Assembly (NCBI GenBank): GCA_947454145.1
Contig: CANGIW010000003.1
Location: 1 to 51,269, forward strand
Direction of reading: 5' to 3'
Source of the DNA: Rickettsiales bacterium
GTDB lineage: Bacteria; Pseudomonadota; Alphaproteobacteria; Rickettsiales; Rickettsiaceae
Length of the DNA: 51,269 nt
A program made the translations under genes and the position numbers. The notes beneath the pieces are model-generated. The model was not told the DNA's origin and did no database searches. It saw only the letters and a program-made list of their open reading frames with translations. Numbering within the stretch: the first letter of the stretch is position 1; every line of letters starts with the position of its first letter. This document shows positions 16,986 through 24,278 of this stretch, piece by piece.

Positions 16986-19667
16986 GTGCAAAAAGGTCAG
17001 AATAATAAAAATCAATTTATGATTTATGCTATGTTTTTTGTAATCATAGTACTTATTATAATTGTAGTAGGAGCAACAGCAAAAACTCTTTTGCTGGATA
17101 AAAGTGGATGTATATTACGCTACACTGTTAATGAAGAAGGTGTAATTGATGAAACTAAAGAAAGTTTTTCTACGAGCGTAAAAATTAAAGCTAATGGTAA
17201 TTATAGGGAAAGCTCATATAATGGAGGTTTGTTTCAAAAAACTAATGAAGATAATTACGGGCAATGGAAGAACACCGGTATCGCTTTAACAAAAGGTAAA
17301 CAAATAGAACTCAACATATCTGGCCAAGTTAGCCTGTGTGAATCTAAAATAGATGGCATAGAGTTAAAAATCCCAAGAATTGATGACAGCTATATACCAA
17401 AAACCAATGAAGATGAAGCATCCGCTAAAGCTAAACTTGATTTTTATTCGTACGGCCTTCTTAAAAGTTTGGATGCCGCAAATACTAATTGGACTGATTT
17501 AATAGATGTAGGCTATCTAGATAAAATTAAAATTACTATAAGAATTTCACCAAATTCTATTCCCGGTAAACCCGGCTATAATATTAACACAACTAATATT
17601 TCTACATTAGATGTTAATAGCACCAAAACTCTAGATTCACCAAGATTTTCATCAACTAATTGTCAACAAGGAAGGGTTGTATATGATGCAAAATGTAGTC
17701 GCTTCACCCCGTATCTAAATAAATCAGTTGCAACTGATTGTAGTAATGAAGAGTTGTTGGATAAATGTAGAAGAATTTATGGCGAACAGAAGCCGAAGCA
17801 AATGTTAAAATGTTTACAACCTTATACCGACCAATTTAGTTGGAAGGAAGACTTTAAGTGTGGATTGCTTAGTGTGTTTAACGCTAAACTTTCATGCAGT
17901 ATTGGTAGAATAAAAGAAGACTTTAAAGACGGTGACTTAACCCCCCAATATGAGTCATACATAAAATCTTCTTCCACTATACCATTTGGGTATAGTGATG
18001 ATGGAAAATACACTGAAGTGAATTTAGATACTACAGACAGATTAGGTAACTATTCCCTTAAAAATTTTAATTATTCATGTCGCTGGAATCAAGACAATTT
18101 TCCTGAAAATATAAATACTCAAAAATTTTGGTTTACTAATGGAAATGGATTAACTTTTAAAGATACTCTTAGAAATGAGGAAAAAATTGCAAGAAGTAAT
18201 ATTGAAAATTCTGGTGCTATAAACTATAAGGAAATTTATACTACCGAGATACATTTTCCAACACAATGCAATAATAACCTATCTTGCATGCAAGGCTGGA
18301 ATACCAAAGGTAAACTTCAGTATAAATTTCCTAGTTTTTCAACACAATCTAGAGGTGGTTATTTAATAGGGATAAAACATTCTACATGTATAAGAAAAAA
18401 TGCCATTGGTTTTGAAGGTGGCCAAGGTTTTAGCGACAGAGGACAATTGAAATATATTGTATCAACCAATGACGAAAAAATTACTGAAAATTCTATAGGT
18501 GAAGATGTTAAACTTTTTAAAAATGATAACTCTGGCAGTAGAGCATTTATAACACCTGACAAAGATGGTGTTTTATACTTACGCATTAATAATAAACGGG
18601 AAGATTATGCCACAAGTTCTGGTAGCTATAATGTTAGTGTTGTACAAATTACTAAAATCGAACAAATTGAAGATAAAATTAATAACTTCATTCTTGATAT
18701 AAAGAGTAAAATTTCAAATTCAGCTCTTCAAATTATAAAAAATATGACCTGTTATGGAAGTGACAAAACAAAATGTCATAATTTCTTTACATATATAAAA
18801 GTTATATTAACCCTATATATTAGTTTTATGGGTTATAGAATGATTATGGGTCAGCTTATGAGCACGGCAGATTTTATAAAAAATTTACTAAAAATGATAA
18901 TTATTGCTGGCTTAATTAATGATAATACTTTTAATGTATTCATCACTTACATCAATCCTATGATTTGGGAGTTTACTGATATAATGTGCGCAAATTTAGC
19001 CGGTACTGATAACACTAAAAATATTTCTATTGATGGGAAGACTACAACTATTTTAATTGGTCCAATAATGATATTTAATAACCTATTAAGTAAGTTGCTG
19101 TTTAGTAAGCTTTTAATAGCTAAACTTTTTGCAACTTTATCAGCTGGATTGATGGGAATATTTTATTTTGTTTTAGCAGCAATAGCCTTAATTATTCTAG
19201 TAGCAACAATTTTTAAGGTTTTAATTACTTATATATTCTCGTTTTTTAAAACCGGTATTTTATTAACAATGTCCCCAATATTTTTAACTTTTATTTTATT
19301 TAAGCAAACAGCTGGATTTTTTAAACAATGGATGGGTGAACTATTAGAGGCAATATTTCATCCTATTATCTTAATTGCTGGGATTGCTGTATTAATTCAA
19401 GTATTCGAGTTATATTTAGATTTTGCTATGCCTTATAGCGTATGTTGGAAGTGCTCTATCTATTTTAGGTTGCCTTTTAAGGAAATAAATGATTTTCTAA
19501 GTATTCCATTATTTTGTTTAAATTGGTATGCCCCTTGGGGAATGGACACAGCATCAGATAATATAACATTTTCGATAGCTAATTTTGCTGGTTTATTCAT
19601 GATAAGTTATTGTAGTGTAAAATATATCAAAATAGCAGAAAATGCTACTAGTAAGATCTTTAAATAA
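16986..19667 (+). CDS. virB6: Type IV secretion VirB6-like membrane protein
   Basis: 893 residues, much longer than Agrobacterium VirB6 (about 290) but typical of the enlarged Rickettsiales VirB6 paralogues. The GTG at 16986 directly follows an in-frame stop; the first ATG is 17019, and both leave the N-terminal membrane helix (about 12-36) intact. A Cys-rich, probably periplasmic region (about 40-600) follows. A multi-helix C-terminal part (about 605-893) carries the VirB6/TrbL core, including YIKVILTLYISFMGYRMIMG and FKQWMGELLEAIFHPIIL. VirB6 helps form the inner-membrane channel. It stands alone here, about 7 kb from the virB8-11 block and in opposite orientation. Confidence 0.85.
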   Translation: MQKGQNNKNQFMIYAMFFVIIVLIIIVVGATAKTLLLDKSGCILRYTVNEEGVIDETKESFSTSVKIKANGNYRESSYNGGLFQKTNEDNYGQWKNTGIALTKGKQIELNISGQVSLCESKIDGIELKIPRIDDSYIPKTNEDEASAKAKLDFYSYGLLKSLDAANTNWTDLIDVGYLDKIKITIRISPNSIPGKPGYNINTTNISTLDVNSTKTLDSPRFSSTNCQQGRVVYDAKCSRFTPYLNKSVATDCSNEELLDKCRRIYGEQKPKQMLKCLQPYTDQFSWKEDFKCGLLSVFNAKLSCSIGRIKEDFKDGDLTPQYESYIKSSSTIPFGYSDDGKYTEVNLDTTDRLGNYSLKNFNYSCRWNQDNFPENINTQKFWFTNGNGLTFKDTLRNEEKIARSNIENSGAINYKEIYTTEIHFPTQCNNNLSCMQGWNTKGKLQYKFPSFSTQSRGGYLIGIKHSTCIRKNAIGFEGGQGFSDRGQLKYIVSTNDEKITENSIGEDVKLFKNDNSGSRAFITPDKDGVLYLRINNKREDYATSSGSYNVSVVQITKIEQIEDKINNFILDIKSKISNSALQIIKNMTCYGSDKTKCHNFFTYIKVILTLYISFMGYRMIMGQLMSTADFIKNLLKMIIIAGLINDNTFNVFITYINPMIWEFTDIMCANLAGTDNTKNISIDGKTTTILIGPIMIFNNLLSKLLFSKLLIAKLFATLSAGLMGIFYFVLAAIALIILVATIFKVLITYIFSFFKTGILLTMSPIFLTFILFKQTAGFFKQWMGELLEAIFHPIILIAGIAVLIQVFELYLDFAMPYSVCWKCSIYFRLPFKEINDFLSIPLFCLNWYAPWGMDTASDNITFSIANFAGLFMISYCSVKYIKIAENATSKIFK

Positions 19668-19872
19668 AGTGATCTTTCCTAATTTTTGAATAAAGAAAAC
19701 AGAGTCTCTAATATATAGAGGCTTGTGATTAGAATTAAAGAGAAACTAAGGGTATAAAAATATAACATGGGAGGCTATAAACTATATTTTGTTTATATAG
19801 TATAGGATTATATGGATTATATAGACTACTACTATAATGCGACTTGAATTACTCTCTTAACACACGTGTAAA

Positions 19873-20361
19873 TCACAAAACATTATGTTCTGAGGTTATA
19901 TTCAACATATTTAAAGCAAATTGTATATCACTAATAGGATTTTGGTTTAAATATTGTTTAATATTAGCTTCTAATGCTATAATGATCTTATTCTTGATAT
20001 CTGAATCTAGCTTTAATTTTAATGCCTTTATATTTTGCTCTAAATCTAATTTTTTATATTCATAGCTCGCATTAAAACTTTGTAGTTTATTGTTTTTAAG
20101 TTGCTTTAAGAAACTATCTATATTTTGAAACATTTGCTTTTCATATTCCACAAGGGCAATCATCTTTTTTTCAACAACAGCAAGATTTGTTATCGAATTA
20201 TCCAATAAATTTTGAGCTTGCTGCATCTCTTCAGCTAAATTGGATACGTAAAGTGATATATTCTGCATAAAAACATTACGCAGTTTTTTATATGTAAAAA
20301 ATACAAATAATAAAAAACCTATTAACAACCAAAACTCAGCATTATTAACTGTATTAATCAT
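19873..20361 (-). CDS. atpF: ATP synthase F0 subunit b
   Basis: 162 residues: an N-terminal membrane helix (about 8-25, FWLLIGFLLFVFFTY) and a long charged amphipathic helix. This is the stator stalk linking F0 to F1. It is the last gene of the F0 operon, 16 bp after the b' gene. In alphaproteobacteria the F0 genes are commonly separate from the F1 operon, as here. Confidence 0.9.
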   Translation of the reverse strand: MINTVNNAEFWLLIGFLLFVFFTYKKLRNVFMQNISLYVSNLAEEMQQAQNLLDNSITNLAVVEKKMIALVEYEKQMFQNIDSFLKQLKNNKLQSFNASYEYKKLDLEQNIKALKLKLDSDIKNKIIIALEANIKQYLNQNPISDIQFALNMLNITSEHNVL

Positions 20362-20377
20362 TTAATCCTCTTGTGTT

Positions 20378-20821
20378 TTATTTGACTTGAATATTTTTGT
20401 TAGCTATTTTATCTAAAAACTTTTCAAATAATTGCTTTGCAGCAGAAGTTACATCTAAATTATCGAATTGTTCATGCAATTCAATTGTAGCTGCAAAGAA
20501 TTTAGCATCTAATTCTTCACTAGATTGCTGAATTTTTTTATCAAATTCCGCCTGTATCTCTTTTCTAGAAGCAACTTTAATAGCTTCTATTTTTGAATTT
20601 ATAGCCTTAATCTTTACCTCATAGTCATCTTCAAGCTTTTCTATTTTATGAACATTGGTTTTAGCCGATTGTAATTTGCTACCTATCTGTTCTTTACGGT
20701 AGTTAATTATATACATAATTTTGGGTAAAAATACAAAGCGAAATAGTAAAAATAATACTAATAGACATATAGTTAGCCAAAATATTTGAGAAGAAAAAAA
20801 TTCTGTACGAAGCTGTGGCAT
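20378..20821 (-). CDS. atpF2: ATP synthase F0 subunit b'
   Basis: 147 residues. The start MPQLRTEFFSSQIFWLTI closely follows the b' pattern of photosynthetic and alphaproteobacterial enzymes (MPQLxxxxFxSQxFWL), which separates it from the b subunit downstream. One membrane helix (about 12-32) is followed by a stalk coiled coil. b and b' form the heterodimeric peripheral stalk. It is separated from atpE by 132 bp that contain a hairpin. Confidence 0.9.
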   Translation of the reverse strand: MPQLRTEFFSSQIFWLTICLLVLFLLFRFVFLPKIMYIINYRKEQIGSKLQSAKTNVHKIEKLEDDYEVKIKAINSKIEAIKVASRKEIQAEFDKKIQQSSEELDAKFFAATIELHEQFDNLDVTSAAKQLFEKFLDKIANKNIQVK

Positions 20822-20858
20822 TATTTATTTATTTTTTTATGTTTATTGTGATACTAAT

Positions 20859-20894
20859 AAAAACTCAAAAAACTATAAACGGTCTTGAGTTTTT
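20859..20894 (-). terminator. Hairpin between atpE and the b' gene (possible attenuator)
   Basis: On the minus strand a perfect 10-bp stem (AAAAACTCAA with TTGAGTTTTT) encloses 16 nt, 60-95 bp after the atpE stop at 20954. The 3' arm ends in five T. This resembles a weak intrinsic terminator that would let atpE transcripts accumulate over downstream b'/b transcripts. Confidence 0.5.
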
Positions 20895-20953
20895 ATTAGA
20901 GCTGAAGTACCAACTTCTATGAGAGAATATACAAATTGGTATAAATTCAAAAT

Positions 20954-21178
20954 TTAACCAAATAAGATTAGAATAGCTAAAACAAACGAGAATAATCCCA
21001 TAGCTTCAGTTAAACCAGCACCCACAAAAGCCATTCTTTGTAATTGCTCAGATGCAGAAGGATTACGTGACATAGCGTTTAGTAGAGAAGCAAAAATATT
21101 TGATACCCCAAGTGCTGCACCAAACATACCTATAACTGTTAAACCAACACCTATATATTTTAGACTAGAAGTTTCCAT
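20954..21178 (-). CDS. atpE: ATP synthase F0 subunit c
   Basis: 74 residues, two membrane helices joined by the polar loop [11 protein letters not shown]. The proton-carrying acidic residue is E58 in GLTEAMG. Subunit c forms the rotating ring, so it is needed in several copies per complex. That matches its unusually strong ribosome site and the hairpin just downstream. The first helix keeps the Gly-rich packing face. Confidence 0.95.
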   Translation of the reverse strand: METSSLKYIGVGLTVIGMFGAALGVSNIFASLLNAMSRNPSASEQLQRMAFVGAGLTEAMGLFSFVLAILILFG

Positions 21179-21187
21179 TTATTAAAT

Positions 21188-21196
21188 TCTCCTTTT
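21188..21196 (-). promoter_or_regulatory. Strong ribosome binding site of atpE
   Basis: On the minus strand AAAAGGAGA lies about 9 bp before the atpE ATG at 21178, one of the best anti-16S matches in the window. Neighbouring F0 genes show none as strong, which agrees with the higher need for subunit c. Confidence 0.7.
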
Positions 21197-21226
21197 TGTA
21201 GTTAATTAGTTAAGTTAATATTGTTT

Positions 21227-21952
21227 TCAATGTAAGTTTATTGCATCATTCAAATATACACAAGCTAAAATTGTAAAAATATATGCTTGTAATACAGCTA
21301 TAAAAAATTCTAATCCCACTATACAAGAAACAAATGCAATGGGTAGAATTTTAAATAATAACCCAAGGCTTACTGCAAAACCGGCCAATATCTTCAAAAG
21401 AATGTGTCCAGCCACCATATTTGCAAAAAGTCTTAATGCTAAACTTATTGGTCTTGTAAGGTAAGCAAATAACTCTATTAAAACCATTAAAGGAGCAAGC
21501 CATGATGGAGTTCCTTTTGGTAAAAATAATGAGAAGAAATGCAGACCATGTTTAAATAACCCATAGATATTTATTAAAACAAACAACATACTCGCCAAAG
21601 TAAAAGTTACTATAATTTGACTAGTTACGGTGAATGCATATGGCAGCAAACCCAAAAGATTAGAAAGTAAAATAAACCAAAATAATGTGAAAATAAATGG
21701 AGCAAAAGCTTTACCTTCATTTCCAACATTAACTTGCACAATATTATTGATAAATTCTACCAACATCTCCCCTACAGCTTGTAATTTTCCAGGCAATAAT
21801 TTTCTAGAAGAACACATCGCAGAAAATAGCAACAAACTACTGGCAACCACAACAAACATCCATATTGTTGAATTTGTAATACTTATGTCATACCCATATA
21901 AATTCAAATCTATTATCTTTTTTATTTCAAATTGTTCTAATGGACCGGACAT
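21227..21952 (-). CDS. atpB: ATP synthase F0 subunit a
   Basis: 241 residues with five to six membrane helices. The essential arginine that faces the c-ring is R174 in ALRLFANMVAGH. Other family features are the SNLLGLLPYAF segment and a C-terminal VGLEFFIAVLQAYIFTILACVYL helix pair. Subunit a forms the proton half-channels. It follows atpI by 17 bp and precedes atpE by 48 bp. Confidence 0.96.
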   Translation of the reverse strand: MSGPLEQFEIKKIIDLNLYGYDISITNSTIWMFVVVASSLLLFSAMCSSRKLLPGKLQAVGEMLVEFINNIVQVNVGNEGKAFAPFIFTLFWFILLSNLLGLLPYAFTVTSQIIVTFTLASMLFVLINIYGLFKHGLHFFSLFLPKGTPSWLAPLMVLIELFAYLTRPISLALRLFANMVAGHILLKILAGFAVSLGLLFKILPIAFVSCIVGLEFFIAVLQAYIFTILACVYLNDAINLH

Positions 21953-21969
21953 AATCTAAGATTTTAAAG

Positions 21970-22218
21970 TTACTTTAATATATTTTTAAATTGCACAAAA
22001 ATACCAATAGTCAAAAATATAATAAACAAAAATGGCTTCGTTGTAAAGTACATGTCTAACTTCCAACCAATAAAACTGCAAAACAAAATAATAGCCACTA
22101 TTTCTAAAGATAAAAAATGCGTAGCAAATCTAAATTGCTTAAAATTATTCATTTGATTAAGTTTACTAATTTTATCCTCTATCTGCTGAAGATTTTTTTT
22201 TAGCTCGTCTTTATTCAT
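21970..22218 (-). CDS. atpI: ATP synthase assembly protein AtpI
   Basis: 82 residues: a short helical N-terminus (QQIEDKISKLNQMN) and two membrane helices (about 31-46 and 59-75) with a GWKLD turn, as in AtpI/Fo-associated proteins. AtpI aids c-ring assembly. The identification rests mainly on its place directly before atpB and on the two-helix layout. It starts 15 bp after the DsbA-like gene. Confidence 0.8.
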   Translation of the reverse strand: MNKDELKKNLQQIEDKISKLNQMNNFKQFRFATHFLSLEIVAIILFCSFIGWKLDMYFTTKPFLFIIFLTIGIFVQFKNILK

Positions 22219-22233
22219 AGTAGATTGATGCAG

Positions 22234-23250
22234 TTATTTTTTCTCTTCAATAGCTTTATCAATAGCTTTATCAATAGCATTGATAATATTTTGCATACTA
22301 TGTTCGCTTTCAAGTTTTTTACCATTTATATGCAAGCTTGGTGTACCTACAAACCCTTCTGTGCTACCAATTGCTTTAGTAAAAGCCAGGAGTTTATTAA
22401 CCAAATCATTATTGGTTAAGCATTCTTTATAAACCTCTTCACTCAAACCTCCTATTTTTGCTATATTAACAAGATTTTGGCTATATTTGTTATTAAACGC
22501 CCAATTTTGCTGTTGTTTGTATAAAATATCTATAAAACTATAGCGTTTCTCCATAGGGGCGCAATAAATTAAGGATGCTGCTTCCACGTCTTGCCTAGAA
22601 ACAGTGAATTGCCTAATTACATAAGCTATTTTCTTTGTTTCTATATATTTTTTAGCTACTTCTGGGAAAACATTATTACGGTAATAAGCACAATGGTAGC
22701 AAGTTGGAGAAGAATATTCCAGCACAACAACCCTAGAATTTCTATCGCCCAAAACCAAATCATCCTTATCTATAGCAAATACATCAACTTTAATTTTAAG
22801 GAATGCTTCGGCCTCTTCTTTGGTTTTAGCTTTACCCTTATAGTCTTCTTCATTTTGTATTTGTTTGGTATCTTGTTGAACTGTTATTGGTTTTATTTCT
22901 TCTAATTTCGACTCAGCTCCATTTTGCACCTCTGAATGATTCTTATCATTATTATTTTCTTTATCATCCTGAATTATTTTTTCTAACACAGCTATAGAAT
23001 TTTCATTTTGCGGTGTATTACTAATCTCAACAAACTCATTTTGGTCTTTTTTTACATTATTTTCATTTTTAACTTTTTTGCATTCGGGTTTGTTTGAATT
23101 ATCTGGCTCTTTACATGCCAAATATTCTGCGCTATATTTCTTTATATGCTCCTCGGCGGTTGTTGTATTATTAGATTTATCCTCTTTCGCGCAAGACATA
23201 ATTGTTAATATAATTACATTAAGTAAAAATAATCTCATTAATTTAAGCAT
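22234..23250 (-). CDS. DsbA-family thiol oxidoreductase, probable lipoprotein
   Basis: 338 residues. The N-terminal signal ends in LTIMSC (Cys20), a slightly unusual lipobox. A long polar Asn/Glu/Lys-rich linker reaches residue 145. A thioredoxin-fold DsbA domain follows, with active site C184-Y-H-C187 in SSPTCYHCAYYRN and a C-terminal cis-Pro region FVGTPSLHINGKKL. Rickettsiales DsbA-like proteins are envelope enzymes that form or shuffle disulfides, for example in outer-membrane and secretion proteins. The gene heads the F0 operon, 15 bp before atpI. The Cys-rich VirB6-like periplasmic region could be a client (inference). Confidence 0.88.
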   Translation of the reverse strand: MLKLMRLFLLNVIILTIMSCAKEDKSNNTTTAEEHIKKYSAEYLACKEPDNSNKPECKKVKNENNVKKDQNEFVEISNTPQNENSIAVLEKIIQDDKENNNDKNHSEVQNGAESKLEEIKPITVQQDTKQIQNEEDYKGKAKTKEEAEAFLKIKVDVFAIDKDDLVLGDRNSRVVVLEYSSPTCYHCAYYRNNVFPEVAKKYIETKKIAYVIRQFTVSRQDVEAASLIYCAPMEKRYSFIDILYKQQQNWAFNNKYSQNLVNIAKIGGLSEEVYKECLTNNDLVNKLLAFTKAIGSTEGFVGTPSLHINGKKLESEHSMQNIINAIDKAIDKAIEEKK

Positions 23251-23319
23251 ATAGATTTTGAATTTTGTTAATATTTATCATTCTACTATTTTTTATTGCA
23301 AAATGAAATAGGGTAATAT

Positions 23320-23703
23320 ATGAAAATAATCTTAGGTTGTATTTTTACACTTTTGGTAGTATTAATGAGTTTTTTAATCTACTATTTTGATATTAACATT
23401 CTATCCAAAAAACCACATTATTATAAGATAATAAATAGACATAATATGAAAAAAGTTGTAATTTACACAAAAGAAATTTGTCCTTATTGCGTTAAAGCCA
23501 AAAAATTATTGGATAAGAAATTTGTATCTTATGAAGAAATAGAGATAACTGGGCAAGATGATATGCGAGAAAATTTAATAGCATTATCTGGTGGCAGAAA
23601 AACAGTACCTCAGATTTTTATAGGTAACTATCATGTTGGTGGATGTGATGATTTATACGCACTGGAAAACGAAGGAAAACTAGATGAACTTTTATCAGAT
23701 TAA
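23320..23703 (+). CDS. grxC: Glutaredoxin 3 (GrxC), possibly membrane-anchored
   Basis: 127 residues from the ATG at 23320, or 85 from the ATG at 23446. The shorter form is a standard glutaredoxin: VVIYTKEICPYCVKAKKLL with the CPYC redox pair, then TVPQIFIG and GGCDDLYAL. The longer form adds a hydrophobic helix (about 3-24), which would anchor the domain in the inner membrane. A GGG-containing weak ribosome site precedes 23320 and none precedes 23446, so the longer form cannot be dismissed. It diverges from the DsbA-like gene. Confidence 0.88.
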   Translation: MKIILGCIFTLLVVLMSFLIYYFDINILSKKPHYYKIINRHNMKKVVIYTKEICPYCVKAKKLLDKKFVSYEEIEITGQDDMRENLIALSGGRKTVPQIFIGNYHVGGCDDLYALENEGKLDELLSD

Positions 23704-24278
23704 TAATTCAAGTATCAAATTTTAAAATCTTTTGTATACTCCATCACACTTCTTCTATGAATTTCATGCATTTTTATTTTGGCGACATTACTTGCACCTA
23801 AAAATATGCCTGCTTATTATAGGGCTGATTTTAGGTATAAGATTAATATCATAATAATGATATTCGTGTTGCATTAATACAACACTGCACTTGTTAATTT
23901 TATTTACTATAATATCATATTTATATTTATATTTATAAATCTTAAAATATAGTTATCTATAGACCATATTCCAAAAAAAAAAACAAAGAACAATGTAGTA
24001 TATTTTATATAGTATATACATAATATAAACCTAATTTTACTCTTATGTTTTTTATAAAAGGTAAATAAAATAACTAACTGGGGTTAATTCTACTAGTTTT
24101 TCTAAAAAAATTATGTTAGTGTTAATTTTATTAATGTGTAATTAAATATGCATTTTCTTTATTTGTACTACAATTACTTTAAATAACACATTTAAATAAG
24201 GTAGGTAGATGAAGAACTTAATTAATAAATATAAATTTAATATTTAACCAACTAAATTTATTTACTAAACTCAAGTAT
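23704..24278 (+). other. Long AT-rich leader region of the surface protein gene
   Basis: 575 bp without a gene of normal size. It holds two adjacent dyads (23845-23885), an A-tract of at least ten A near 23970, and several ATATTT repeats. A 12-codon open frame (24209-24247, starting MKNLINKYK) follows a GGTAGG sequence just upstream of the large surface gene and could be a leader peptide. No RNA gene or transposase remnant is visible. Confidence 0.5.
23845..23885. promoter_or_regulatory. Two adjacent 20-bp dyads
   Basis: 23845-23864 is AATATCAT-AATA-ATGATATT, a perfect 8-bp inverted repeat. One base later, 23866-23885 is GTGTTG-CATTAATA-CAACAC, symmetric at 18 of 20 positions. Both have the size and symmetry of dimeric repressor operators. 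They lie about 390 bp before the surface protein ATG and about 140 bp after the glutaredoxin stop. Function is unproven. Confidence 0.4.
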
